A program made the position numbers and the translations under genes. DNA of 64,000 nucleotides from RUG334 sp045599645 (lineage in GTDB: Bacteria; Muiribacteriota; Ozemobacteria; Ozemobacterales; Ozemobacteraceae): NCBI GenBank assembly GCA_045599645.1, contig JAZRWI010000080.1:1-64000 (forward strand). The letters are read 5' to 3'. Below are positions 1 to 8,422 of this stretch, one piece after another. Each line of letters begins with the position of its first letter. Positions within the stretch are counted from its first letter, which is position 1. The notes under the pieces are model-generated. The model was not told the origin of the DNA and searched no databases. It saw only the letters and a list, made by a program, of their open reading frames with translations.

Positions 1-3
1 ATT

Positions 4-66
4 CCTCCTAACGTGTATTTAAATATGACTGACAGGTCAATTCTTTATATTATACACGTTAGGAGG
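4..66. repeat. Inverted repeat, 14-bp perfect arms
   Basis: The arms at 4-17 (CCTCCTAACGTGTA) and 53-66 (TACACGTTAGGAGG) are exact reverse complements around a 35-base AT-rich loop. The loop itself holds a small TGAC/GTCA dyad (26-29/36-39). Each arm carries an outward-facing AGGAGG. It lies before two terminators, so it may belong to the 3' side of a plus-strand gene left of the window or to the leader of a minus-strand gene left of it. No function can be assigned. Confidence 0.6.
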
Positions 67-101
67 TTTTATTATTTGTTCATCGCTAAAGCTAAAATGA
101 A

Positions 102-124
102 CCACGCGACTATCGCGTGGTTTT
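102..124 (+). terminator. Rho-independent terminator
   Basis: An 8-bp GC-rich stem (102-109 with 113-120), a 3-base loop and a following TTTTCTT tract. It faces rightward, so it most likely ends a plus-strand transcript entering from the left of the window. Confidence 0.7.
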
Positions 125-131
125 CTTATAC

Positions 132-168
132 AAAAAAAGCCTCTAGGAAAACCTAGAGGCTTTTTTTT
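132..168. terminator. Bidirectional terminator downstream of the pilin
   Basis: Stem GCCTCTAGG (139-147) pairs with CCTAGAGGC (152-160) around AAAA, with a seven-A tract on the left and an eight-T tract on the right. It would stop transcription in both directions. It sits 11 bases past the pilin stop codon and is the obvious end of that minus-strand transcript. Confidence 0.85.
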
Positions 169-179
169 ATGCTATTTTA

Positions 180-539
180 TCAGCCACCCCATGTGGATGA
201 GGCACAACCATGTTTAGAGCAGAAGAAAACCATGGCATTATCGTCACCGACACCGCTACCAGAAAGAATAGAATAAACACCGTCTGATGGGCATTTAACA
301 CTCTTGTGACCGGCCATATATTCGCCAAGATCTTCAACTTTTTCAGGATAGTGCTTATTTTCAATGTAATAGAGTTCAGCTGTTCTAGTTAACAGTGAAG
401 TGAATTCAAAACACTTAGCCTGTCTGGCACGTTCGCGGGCATGCTGGAAGTTTGGCAAGGCCATCGCAGCCAGAATACCGATTACTGCAATAACAATCAT
501 TAATTCAATTAAGGTGAAAGCTTGTTTTTTGTGTCTCAT
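180..539 (-). CDS. Type IV pilin / pseudopilin-like protein
   Basis: 119 residues. It begins with a short basic leader (MRHKKQA) followed by the class III signal FTLIELMIVIAVIGILAAMA, including Glu at position +5 of the mature chain. This is the N-terminal helix of type IV pilins and type II secretion pseudopilins, processed by prepilin peptidase and assembled into a filament at the inner membrane. The soluble part has three Cys (near residues 43, 83, 107) and ends CSKHGCASSTWGG, a small-pilin layout. The residue before the predicted cleavage point is Ala rather than the usual Gly. The gene stands alone with its own promoter and terminator, and no assembly ATPase or PilC/PilD is in the window, so pilus versus secretion role is undecided. 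Confidence 0.85.
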   Translation of the reverse strand: MRHKKQAFTLIELMIVIAVIGILAAMALPNFQHARERARQAKCFEFTSLLTRTAELYYIENKHYPEKVEDLGEYMAGHKSVKCPSDGVYSILSGSGVGDDNAMVFFCSKHGCASSTWGG

Positions 540-562
540 ATTTTTCTCACTTTGCTTCTTTC

Positions 563-590
563 ATTATACCATCAAAAAAATATTTTGCAA
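563..590 (-). promoter_or_regulatory. Sigma70-type promoter of the pilin gene
   Basis: Read on the minus strand: TTGCAA (590-585), a 16-base spacer and a perfect TATAAT (568-563), about 24 bases before the pilin ATG. The spacing and the consensus -10 make this one of the better promoter matches in the window. Confidence 0.6.
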
Positions 591-610
591 AACATATATT
601 TATGTTATAT

Positions 611-619
611 TGGTATAGT
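611..619 (+). promoter_or_regulatory. Extended -10 promoter candidate for the NHL-mltG unit
   Basis: TGGTATAGT matches an extended -10 element (TGn-TATAnT). It would start transcription near 626, just ahead of the AGGAG site at 630 that serves the ATG at 647. No convincing -35 is present, as expected for this promoter class. It would drive the long plus-strand unit divergently from the pilin. Confidence 0.4.
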
Positions 620-646
620 AAAATATATTAGGAGATTCGGGGAATT

Positions 647-1555
647 ATGTTAAAAAAGAAACAAGCATGGCTACCAATAGCATTGGTATTGCTTTCTTTT
701 GCAACTGGCTGCGTTCCCAACAAATTTAGTTTTACCAAAGAATTTGGCAAATCAGGTTCTGGTTCTTCCGAATTTTTAAGTCCTACTGATATGGACGTTG
801 ATGGTAAAGGCAACTTAGTCGTCGCAGACGCAGGGAATACAAGGTTTCAAGTTATTTCGACCTCCAATGGTAATACATTATCCATGGGCGGTGAATTTGG
901 TATGGACAAAATGAAACTCCAGAGCATAGCTGGTATAGGCGTAGACAAAAATTCCGGCTGTATATGGGTCTGTGACCAAAAGGGCAACAAAATCGTAAAA
1001 TACGAAAACGATGGTCAAGCTCTTATCAAAGTTACCAAAAATATGAAGTTCCCAATGGACGTTGCAGTTGACGCAGACGGTGATATTTACGTTATTATGT
1101 CCAGAAATTCAGAAATCTATAAATACACAGAAAACGGTGAATTTATAGAAAAAATTGGTGGCAAAGGTAAAGCAGCTTTAATATTCCCAACCTCCATTCA
1201 GTTTTATCAGAATACCATTTACGTAACTGACTTTGGTGGAAAGCGCATCGTAAAGATGAAACCTGATGGCACTTTCATCGAAGAAATCAAGGCCAAGGGT
1301 GAATACGAAGAAATGAAGGGCCCGTCAGGTCTTCATATAGACGAAGCCGGGAATATGTATGTTCTCGACCTTGGCGAAGTTCCAGTTGTTATCATCAATG
1401 CAGAAGGTAAATTCATATCTCAGATTGGTTCATTCGGAAACCAGGAAGGCAGCTTCCTATATCCGACAGGCGTCATAGCCAAGAGCCAGGATGACGTATA
1501 TGTATTAGATAACAGCCGTAATACCATTTTGAATTTCAGAAAAAAATCTGAATAA
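647..1555 (+). CDS. NHL-repeat lipoprotein
   Basis: 302 residues with a lipoprotein signal ending in a lipobox (SFATGC, Cys about residue 22), so it should be lipidated by Lgt/LspA-type enzymes such as those encoded at 16-18 kb. The mature part consists of NHL beta-propeller blades: repeated units of the form P-xx-V-x-VD-xxG-xx-V-x-D-xxN-xR/KI (for example FLSPTDMDVDGKGNLVVADA near residue 43). NHL propellers bind proteins, glycans or RNA; partner unknown here. It is the first gene of the long plus-strand unit and lies 21 bases before mltG. A second, longer NHL protein lies three genes on, suggesting related envelope roles. Confidence 0.8.
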   Translation: MLKKKQAWLPIALVLLSFATGCVPNKFSFTKEFGKSGSGSSEFLSPTDMDVDGKGNLVVADAGNTRFQVISTSNGNTLSMGGEFGMDKMKLQSIAGIGVDKNSGCIWVCDQKGNKIVKYENDGQALIKVTKNMKFPMDVAVDADGDIYVIMSRNSEIYKYTENGEFIEKIGGKGKAALIFPTSIQFYQNTIYVTDFGGKRIVKMKPDGTFIEEIKAKGEYEEMKGPSGLHIDEAGNMYVLDLGEVPVVIINAEGKFISQIGSFGNQEGSFLYPTGVIAKSQDDVYVLDNSRNTILNFRKKSE

Positions 1556-1576
1556 TAGCTTTAAAAGAGAAACACC

Positions 1577-2605
1577 ATGAAAACTATTAAAATAGCTCTT
1601 ATCATGGTGTTTTTTTTATTCTCTTTAATAGGTGGTTTTGTATATAGCGCATGGAACTGGTATACAGAAAATTCTAAACCAGTAATGGCCGAGCACCCTA
1701 TAGAAATATCAATAGAATCAGGTTCTTCCACATCTCATATTGCCAAGCTTCTAAAAAATCAGAATATCATTAAAAGTTCTTTATTATTCAGATTTTACAT
1801 CAGATTCCTGGCTATTGATCAGAAACTGAAACCAGGCCAGTATTCCTTTACTGGGAAAGAAACTCTTCCAGAAGTTATACAACAGCTTCTCAAGGGTAAT
1901 ATGCAGACTGTTTCTGTTACTATCCCTGAAGGAACAACCATAAAGGAAGCAGCGGCAATTCTTCAGGACGCCGGAGTATGCAAAGTTCCAGATTTTATGG
2001 AAGCAGTAACAGACCCCGCCAGACTCGGTATGATATTTTCAGGCTGGGAGCTGATTCCAGCTGCTGAAGGTCTTATTTTCCCAGATACATATTTCTTTGC
2101 AAAGGGCAGCTCTGCCGATGTAGTTGCAGAAAGAATGCTAAAGCTGATGAGGCATCAGATAGACAAGGTTTTCTGCGCAAATCTTCCAAATGGATTAAGT
2201 CAGTATGAAGGCTGTATTTTAGCTTCAATAGTTGAAAAAGAAGCAGTTATAGAAAAAGACCGTCCATTAATCGCCTCTGTCTTTTACAACCGCTTACGAA
2301 AGAATATGAAACTGGAAACCGATGCTTCTGTTCAATATGCCTTTGGTGAACGCAAAAAGCGTGTATTATACGAAGATTTAAAAATAGATTCCCCTTATAA
2401 TACCTATCTGCATCCTGGTCTTCCCCCGACCCCGATTTCTAATTTTGGCATAGCTTCCATGAAAGCTGTAGCCTGCCCTGCTGACACTGATTATCTATTC
2501 TTTGTTGCTAATGGAATCGATGGTGGTCATAATTTTTCCAAGACTATTGGTGAACACCAAAAGAAGACTAAGGAATACTTTGAAAATCGCAAACAGAAAA
2601 AATGA
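1577..2605 (+). CDS. mltG: Endolytic murein transglycosylase MltG
   Basis: 342 residues, typical length for the YceG/MltG family. MltG is an inner-membrane lytic transglycosylase that cuts nascent peptidoglycan strands and sets glycan chain length. An N-terminal membrane helix (about residues 5-28) is followed by a LysM-like segment and the catalytic domain. The family signature with the catalytic Glu is clear: ILASIVEKEAVIEKDR, then SVFYNRLRKNMKLETDASVQ, and near the C terminus PYNTYLHPGLPPTPISN. The stop codon overlaps the next start (ATGA at 2602-2605), implying translational coupling to the binding-protein gene. Confidence 0.95.
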   Translation: MKTIKIALIMVFFLFSLIGGFVYSAWNWYTENSKPVMAEHPIEISIESGSSTSHIAKLLKNQNIIKSSLLFRFYIRFLAIDQKLKPGQYSFTGKETLPEVIQQLLKGNMQTVSVTIPEGTTIKEAAAILQDAGVCKVPDFMEAVTDPARLGMIFSGWELIPAAEGLIFPDTYFFAKGSSADVVAERMLKLMRHQIDKVFCANLPNGLSQYEGCILASIVEKEAVIEKDRPLIASVFYNRLRKNMKLETDASVQYAFGERKKRVLYEDLKIDSPYNTYLHPGLPPTPISNFGIASMKAVACPADTDYLFFVANGIDGGHNFSKTIGEHQKKTKEYFENRKQKK

Positions 2606-3537
2606 AAAAATTTGCAAGAATAATATTTAAACTAGCAGTAATATGGCTTGTATTAGTAGGCTTAATCCTTATCTGGTCAAGTATTTCTCATAAAGATGCC
2701 CCAAAGGAATCTACAGAAGCCGTTGATTTAACTACTACCACCCCACCGTGGCAGTCAAAGCAGCCAAAGGTAAAAGATCAGAGAATTGTTCCGCTTATAC
2801 CATCAAGCACTGAATTAGTATGTGCAATAGGCGCAGAAAGGTTTCTTGTTGCCGCTTCACATTACTGCAATTACCCGAAAGAAGTTGTTAATAAGCTTCC
2901 CAGAATAGGCGACCAGAATCTTAACATAGAACAGATAGTAGCCCTAAAACCTACTATAGTTTTGGATACCAACAGCATACATAAAAGATACGTAAATCTT
3001 TTTAAAAAGCTTGGTCTCAACTATCTTAATCTAGACATAAATTCCCCGGCCGACATCCCATATGCGGCTTCTTTCCTTGCATCACACCTGGGTGACGCAA
3101 GCTTATGTGACAGATTTGTCAAACAATGGAATCAGGAAACCAAAAAATTTCAGGTTTTTAAACCAGAAGACAAACCGCGTGTTTACATCGAAATATGGGA
3201 TAACCCAATACAGGCCTGTGGAGGCAAGAATAATATCGACAGCATTCTTACAGCTGCTGGTGGAGTCAATGTATTCTCAAGTCTTGATGATTTCCCTTCA
3301 ATCAATTCAGAAATGTTGATTGAAGCCAATCCCGATATTATTTTCCTGGCTTACCCGAATCCGAACATAGAAGCAGTAAGCAGCAGACCTGGCTGGAATA
3401 CTATTAATGCAGTAAAGAATGGACGCATATTCCCAATAAATCAAGATATAGTGGTAAGACCAAGCCCACGAAATCTTGAAGCAATAAAAGAAATGAACAG
3501 TATTATCTATAAGGTGGTAAAAGATGAAAGCAAGTAA
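2602..3537 (+). CDS. Membrane-anchored BtuF-like metal-chelate binding protein
   Basis: 311 residues. An N-terminal hydrophobic helix (about residues 8-26) without lipobox anchors an extracytoplasmic periplasmic-binding-protein domain of the helical-backbone class (BtuF/FhuD/HmuT). Typical features are IVPLIPSSTELVCAIGAERF near residue 62, the LPRIGDQNLNIEQIVALKPT motif, and a closing segment around NAVKNGRIFPINQDIVVRPS. Such proteins deliver cobalamin, haem or siderophores to an ABC importer. No permease or ATPase gene is nearby, so the importer must be encoded elsewhere or the protein has another role. The TIGR03960 radical-SAM family member downstream is a predicted B12-binding type, so cobalamin is a reasonable guess but not shown. 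Confidence 0.75.
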   Translation: MKKFARIIFKLAVIWLVLVGLILIWSSISHKDAPKESTEAVDLTTTTPPWQSKQPKVKDQRIVPLIPSSTELVCAIGAERFLVAASHYCNYPKEVVNKLPRIGDQNLNIEQIVALKPTIVLDTNSIHKRYVNLFKKLGLNYLNLDINSPADIPYAASFLASHLGDASLCDRFVKQWNQETKKFQVFKPEDKPRVYIEIWDNPIQACGGKNNIDSILTAAGGVNVFSSLDDFPSINSEMLIEANPDIIFLAYPNPNIEAVSSRPGWNTINAVKNGRIFPINQDIVVRPSPRNLEAIKEMNSIIYKVVKDESK

Positions 3538-4747
3538 TCTTTGCAAATTCATAACAGTTTGTGCTGCTGTTTTGGCCTTTAACATGCCAGCATTTTCCCA
3601 AGAAAGTTCAAACAATATGTGGAGTTCTTTGGAAATAGCCTCAGGCACTGCAGTATTTACAATCAATCTGCCAATTAGTGGTTGTGTAAATATAATTTAT
3701 GAGGTTGCCGGCAAAAACAAGTTTGAAAAGCTTTGGGGTCCGCGTTTTATGGAAAAGGGCACCTATAAGCTGAAATTCCCTGAAAGCAAGGTTTTAAACA
3801 AAAAAGGCACTATCGAACTGTTCAACATAGGCCTAAATCCATTTAAAGATACTGGTAGCCGCGGTAAAGGTGAACGTCAGTTCGATAACCCAATGGGCAT
3901 AGATTATGACGCCAGTCGCAAAGAAATATTAATCGCAGATACAGGAAACGATAGAATTATCCGCCTCGGCAAAGACGGACGTTTTATTGGCCGACACGGT
4001 GGTTTCGGCCTGGCCTTCAATAATTCTAAGACTTCATCAGGCAAGGAAGACGAAGACAGTCTTGACCATCCATACGACGTTGCGGCCGGTGGTTTTTCCA
4101 ATTTCTATGTTTCTGACCAGAATAACAACAGAACCTGTATATTTGATTCATATAAAAGCTACAAGGGTAATCTTTACCCTAAAAATGATGATCGCCGTAA
4201 TCGATTAGACAAGCCTAAGGGAATCATTACAGACTATGAAAACAATATCTGGGTTGTAGATGGCCGTTCAGACAAAATACTTAAAATATCTCCAAGCGGT
4301 AGCAAAATATTGGAAATCGGCGGTTTCGGCGGTTCTGAAAAACAGTTGAAAAATCCATCACAGATAGATGTAGGAATAGACGGTTCTATTTATGTAGCAG
4401 ACCGAGGCAAAGCAAGAATAGCTGTGTTTGACCGACTTGGCCTTTATAAATATGAATTAACAGACAGCCTTAAGGCTCCAACTGGTGTTAGCGTTGATTC
4501 AGACGGGCTAGTATATGTCTGTGATGATACCACTAATGAATTAATTCTTTTCAGTCCACAAGGGAAAAGACTAACAGTATTGTCTGAAGCTGCTGATGGT
4601 TCTGCCTTCAAAAAGCCTTCAGATTTGACAGTATGCGATGACACAGTATTTCTGCTTGATTCAGGTAATCACAGAGTGGTTCATATAAAAAGAGAAAAAG
4701 ATGGTTTTGTTGTTTCTTGGCAAGGCCCGTCTACTGTGTTAGAATAG
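3524..4747 (+). CDS. Secreted NHL beta-propeller protein
   Basis: 407 residues. The signal peptide (MKASNLCKFITVCAAVLAFN, ending PAFSQ) lacks a lipobox, so the product is probably secreted or periplasmic. After about 80 residues of beta-rich N-terminal domain come at least five NHL blades, for example ILIADTGNDRIIRLGKDGRF, NIWVVDGRSDKILKISPSGS and SIYVADRGKARIAVFDRLGL. The coding region starts 14 bases inside the preceding binding-protein gene, a sign of tight coupling. Partner or ligand unknown. Confidence 0.75.
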   Translation: MKASNLCKFITVCAAVLAFNMPAFSQESSNNMWSSLEIASGTAVFTINLPISGCVNIIYEVAGKNKFEKLWGPRFMEKGTYKLKFPESKVLNKKGTIELFNIGLNPFKDTGSRGKGERQFDNPMGIDYDASRKEILIADTGNDRIIRLGKDGRFIGRHGGFGLAFNNSKTSSGKEDEDSLDHPYDVAAGGFSNFYVSDQNNNRTCIFDSYKSYKGNLYPKNDDRRNRLDKPKGIITDYENNIWVVDGRSDKILKISPSGSKILEIGGFGGSEKQLKNPSQIDVGIDGSIYVADRGKARIAVFDRLGLYKYELTDSLKAPTGVSVDSDGLVYVCDDTTNELILFSPQGKRLTVLSEAADGSAFKKPSDLTVCDDTVFLLDSGNHRVVHIKREKDGFVVSWQGPSTVLE

Positions 4748-4781
4748 TAGAACAAAAGGAAATAAATTCAGGAGCAAAAAA

Positions 4782-5759
4782 TTGAAAAGCAGACAAATCA
4801 AAATATTCTTGTGCTTATTGCTTGCAGTAGCATTAACAGCTTTTACCACAGGCTGTGGCAAAAAAAAGAGCTCAAGAGATACAACATCTAACACTAAGCT
4901 TTCAGAAAACACAAAGAATATACCTCTTTCCAGTCTGATTCCACAAACCAAGGTAGTCACCGGTAAGTATAAAAAGGAATTATCAGAAAAGGTTATTGAT
5001 ACTTATATGTATGGCACATTAGCCGGTCAATATGGCAAGCTTGATGTTGCCGAAGAAAACCTCATTAAGACATTAAAGCAGGAACCGCTTTTCATTGAAG
5101 CCCATCATAATCTCGGCCTCTGCTATTATAAGCAGGGAAGAATAAATGATGCAGTAAAAGAATGGAAACGTACATTAGAGCTTGCTCCAAATTACGCAGA
5201 AACCTATTATAATCTTGCTATTTTCTTATTAGATTTAAATCGCGAAGATGACGCAGTAGAAATGATGAAGCTTTGCGTCAGATATGATCCGTTCCACCTT
5301 AAAGCACGCTATGCACTTGGAACAATCTGCAAACGCAAAGGCATGAATAAGGACGCCATTATTCATTTCAAGGCCTACGAAAGCAAGGACCATGGTGACG
5401 TAAGAGTTCTTGTTGCATTGGGTGAGTTATATCTTTTGGAAGGTCAGCAGGATGCTTCTTTAAAAGCCTTTGAAGCAGCTTCAAGAATCGACCAGAAAAA
5501 CGGTAAGATATTCTATCAGCTTGGTGTTGGCTACCATAGACGTGGTCTTATAGACAATGCTATAGCAAATTACAAGCAGGCTGCTGAGTTGATGCCAAAT
5601 TACGTTGATCCATACATCAACCTTGGCGACATATATGCCCAGCGTCATGAATACGCCTCTGCACTAGCCTCATACAACACTGCCCTCAGCATAGACCCGA
5701 CAAACAGCTATGCCCAGCGTAAAGCTAAGGCTACAGAAGCTAAGCTTCTTGAACAGTAA
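4782..5759 (+). CDS. TPR-repeat lipoprotein
   Basis: 325 residues starting at TTG, set by CAGGAG at 4769-4774 (7-base spacing). The signal ends in a lipobox (AFTTGC, Cys about residue 25). The rest is a run of about six to seven tetratricopeptide repeats, such as AHHNLGLCYYKQGRINDAVK and PDYINLGD-type units ending in SALASYNTALSIDPTNSYAQ. TPR lipoproteins act as scaffolds in envelope complexes (PilF/Pilotin-like or outer-membrane assembly roles are known), but nothing here selects one. It follows the NHL gene by 34 bases. Confidence 0.8.
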   Translation: MKSRQIKIFLCLLLAVALTAFTTGCGKKKSSRDTTSNTKLSENTKNIPLSSLIPQTKVVTGKYKKELSEKVIDTYMYGTLAGQYGKLDVAEENLIKTLKQEPLFIEAHHNLGLCYYKQGRINDAVKEWKRTLELAPNYAETYYNLAIFLLDLNREDDAVEMMKLCVRYDPFHLKARYALGTICKRKGMNKDAIIHFKAYESKDHGDVRVLVALGELYLLEGQQDASLKAFEAASRIDQKNGKIFYQLGVGYHRRGLIDNAIANYKQAAELMPNYVDPYINLGDIYAQRHEYASALASYNTALSIDPTNSYAQRKAKATEAKLLEQ

Positions 5760-5761
5760 TC

Positions 5762-6022
5762 ATGAGTAACGCTCTAGCCTTTGGAACAGCCTCAGGAAAG
5801 AGGCTCACCCCAGGAGAAAGAGTCAAATATTCCATTCTTGGAAATCGTCTCAATCTCTCTGCTGAAAATGCTCAGCTTCTATTGGAAGAACTACGTGACG
5901 AAACCGCAAAAGTATTTATGCTTCCTGAACCTGCGGTAAGCGCTGACGTAGATTTTTCCGGAAGAGATTTTGACTTGGTTTTCACCATAAATAAACAGAA
6001 CACACCTACAAACAAAGCATGA
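5762..6022 (+). CDS. Small MinE-like protein (tentative)
   Basis: 86 residues, starting 2 bases after the TPR gene stop and overlapping the radical-SAM start by 4. No signal peptide. Two regions resemble the topological-specificity domain of MinE: an ERVKYSILGNRL stretch, then LLLEELRDETAKVFMLPE followed by two short beta strands (SADVDFSGRDFDLVFTI). MinE has a helix then a strand pair of this layout ending in a D-I-x-E-L-N-V-like strand. In Clostridia the min genes lie close to the TIGR03960/TIGR03936/rng cluster, which fits the position. However, there is no MinD or MinC here and the similarity is weak, so this could also be an unrelated small protein. Confidence 0.4.
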   Translation: MSNALAFGTASGKRLTPGERVKYSILGNRLNLSAENAQLLLEELRDETAKVFMLPEPAVSADVDFSGRDFDLVFTINKQNTPTNKA

Positions 6023-7728
6023 AAAACATTATTAACGAAATATCCCATTGGGAGCTTCTAGATATAGATAAACCAGCCCGCTATCTCGGCGGCGAAGCTA
6101 ATCAGGCTGAAATAAAGACTAACCCGAAGCTTAGAGTCTGCATTATTTTCCCAGACCTTTATGAGCTTGGAATGTCCAATCAGGCTGTAAAGATTTTCTA
6201 TGAATCAATCAACAATCGTCCTGATGTAATGGCAGAACGCTGTTTTGCCCCATGGCCGGATTTTGAAGCTCTACTAAAGAAAAAGAATCTTCCACTTTAT
6301 TCGCTTGAAACAGGAACTCCTCTCAATGAGTTCGATGCTCTTTTTATTACCCTTCCCTATGAAATGACATTTACCAATGTCCTTTATATTCTCGACCTTG
6401 GTAGAATTCCTCTGCTGTGGAAGGATAGAAATGAAGGCCCAGTCATCATAGCTGGTGGCCCTTCTGCTGCTAACCCAATGCCTGTTGCTAAATTCATGGA
6501 TGGTATTTTTATCGGTGACGGTGAAGAATCCATTCTTGAAATGTGTGACACTCTCTTAGCCGCTAAGGAAGCCAATGCTACAATGACAGAAAAGCGTCAG
6601 GCCATCGCCAAAATTCCTGGCATGTGGGTTCCGGCTTTTCCTGCAAAGAAAGTTCAGAGAAGAGTTTTCAAGGGCTTTGCAGAAAGTGTTCCTCCACTGC
6701 ATCCTGTTGTTCCGAATGTTCAGGCAACTCACAACCGCGTTGCCATCGAAATATTCCGTGGCTGCATCAGAGGCTGCCGTTTCTGTAATGCCGGTTTCTA
6801 CTACAGACCTCACAGAGAACGCTCTGTAGAAAACATTGTAAAATATTCCTGTGACATGCTGAAAAATACAGGTGAAGAAACCTTAGGTCTGCTTTCACTG
6901 TCTACATCAGATTATTCAAACTTTGAACCTCTGGTAAAGGCTCTTCAGGTATCTAAGCTTTATCCCGAACAGACTATCTCAATTCCTTCACTTCGTATGA
7001 ATGACAATACCATTAAGCTTTTGGACGAAACACCCCAGATTAGAAAGGGTGGTCTGACCTTTGCACCAGAAGCAGGCACTCAGCGCCTTCGCGACGTCAT
7101 TAACAAAAACGTTACAGAAGAAGACATCATCAATGTTATGAAAGCCACTGCTGATTCTGAATACAGAACAGTAAAGCTTTATTTCATGATGGGTCTGCCT
7201 TTTGAAACAGACGAAGACATTGAAGGCCTTGTTGCCCTGGTTAAGCGTCTTGAAGCTATTGGCAAGTCATGCAAGCCAAAGAAACAGATTTCAATCAGTC
7301 TTTCAGGCTTTATTCCAAAGCCCTACACCCCATTCCAATGGGCAGCCCAGAATAGCATGGAAGACCTTAAGCGCAAAAGAGTCATGGTTTGCAAAGGCCT
7401 GGAAGGCAGTTCAACCAAGATTTCATGGCGTGAAGAATATCTGTGTCTGCTTGAAGCAGTTCTTTCCCGCGGTGATGAACGAATCGGCGATTTGATTCTT
7501 GACGCCTATAAGAACGGTTGTAAGCTTGACGGCTGGTTTGAGCATTTCTCTAGAGAAGGCTGGGAAAAAGCATTCCAGCAGACAGGTATTAATCCTGAAG
7601 ACTACACAAGAAGTCATGCGATTTCAGAAGTTCTGCCATGGGATTTCATTGATTTCCAGACTCCAAGAGCCTATTTCGAAAACGAATACAAGCTCGCCGC
7701 TAAGATTGCAGGAGAAGAAATAGAATGA
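6019..7728 (+). CDS. TIGR03960-family B12-binding-like radical SAM protein
   Basis: 569 residues. An N-terminal cobalamin-binding-like Rossmann region (residues about 30-180, with LGMSNQAVKIFYE and IIAGGPSAANPMPVAKFMDG) precedes a radical SAM core with the CX3CX2C cluster motif CIRGCRFCNAGFYYRP near residue 250. The following TIM-barrel part includes LTFAPEAGTQRLRDVINKNV and YFMMGLPFETDEDIEGL. Members of this family are usually followed by a TIGR03936/DUF2344 protein and RNase G, exactly as here. Substrate unknown; a tRNA/rRNA modification role is often suggested by the neighbours but is not established. Overlaps both neighbours by 4 bases. Confidence 0.9.
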   Translation: MKNIINEISHWELLDIDKPARYLGGEANQAEIKTNPKLRVCIIFPDLYELGMSNQAVKIFYESINNRPDVMAERCFAPWPDFEALLKKKNLPLYSLETGTPLNEFDALFITLPYEMTFTNVLYILDLGRIPLLWKDRNEGPVIIAGGPSAANPMPVAKFMDGIFIGDGEESILEMCDTLLAAKEANATMTEKRQAIAKIPGMWVPAFPAKKVQRRVFKGFAESVPPLHPVVPNVQATHNRVAIEIFRGCIRGCRFCNAGFYYRPHRERSVENIVKYSCDMLKNTGEETLGLLSLSTSDYSNFEPLVKALQVSKLYPEQTISIPSLRMNDNTIKLLDETPQIRKGGLTFAPEAGTQRLRDVINKNVTEEDIINVMKATADSEYRTVKLYFMMGLPFETDEDIEGLVALVKRLEAIGKSCKPKKQISISLSGFIPKPYTPFQWAAQNSMEDLKRKRVMVCKGLEGSSTKISWREEYLCLLEAVLSRGDERIGDLILDAYKNGCKLDGWFEHFSREGWEKAFQQTGINPEDYTRSHAISEVLPWDFIDFQTPRAYFENEYKLAAKIAGEEIE

Positions 7729-8402
7729 CAACCCAGATAACAGAAAACATTGAAAATCCGGAAGAAATCAAAGCAAAGGTCATTTATACAAAGACAAAGC
7801 AGGCAAGATATGTTGCACACTTGGATAACATTGACGTAATGTGCAAAGCCTTAAGAAGAATACAGCTTCCTTACGCTGTTTCCCAAGGCTGCCATCCAAG
7901 GCCAAAGCTTTCTTTTGCCTCACCACTTCCACTAGGTCACGCCAGCTTTTGTGAATATTTTGTAGTAACACTCACAAAGGAAATTGATCCGGAATGGCTG
8001 AAAACTGCTTTGTCAAAAGAACTTCCCAATGGTATGGATGTACTGGAGGTTATTACTCCATATCACGAAAAGCGCACAAAAAATAAGGGTGATTGTGTCA
8101 AATACAGACTTTCCTTCGATAATGAAGATATCTGTAACAAGGCCCTTGATTTTTTGAACAACCCTGAAACCAGCTTTGAAATTGAAAGCAAGGGAAGATT
8201 AAGAAGCTATAAGCTGGGCTCTGCTGTTAAAAATCCAGTAATGTGCCACGAAAATGGCAAATACCTTATTGTAGCAGACTTTATGCAGGGTATTGCTGAG
8301 GTTCCCTCAGTATCAAAAATTATCACGGCTCTCGCCAAATTTTTAGGCGAAGACAGAGACAGCCTCCAGCTGATAGAAAGGCTTTCAATACAGTCTCTGT
8401 AA
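7725..8402 (+). CDS. TIGR03936 / DUF2344 radical-SAM-associated protein
   Basis: 225 residues. The N-terminal pattern KTKQARYVAHLDNIDVMCKA followed by RIQLPYAVSQGCHPRPKLSF and PLPLGHASFCEYF is diagnostic of the DUF2344 family, which occurs fused to or immediately after TIGR03960 radical SAM enzymes. It starts inside the stop codon region of that gene (ATGA overlap at 7725-7728), so the two products are probably made together and act together. Biochemical role unknown. Confidence 0.9.
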   Translation: MTTQITENIENPEEIKAKVIYTKTKQARYVAHLDNIDVMCKALRRIQLPYAVSQGCHPRPKLSFASPLPLGHASFCEYFVVTLTKEIDPEWLKTALSKELPNGMDVLEVITPYHEKRTKNKGDCVKYRLSFDNEDICNKALDFLNNPETSFEIESKGRLRSYKLGSAVKNPVMCHENGKYLIVADFMQGIAEVPSVSKIITALAKFLGEDRDSLQLIERLSIQSL

Positions 8403-8422
8403 GCCATTAGGAGTTTATTAAC

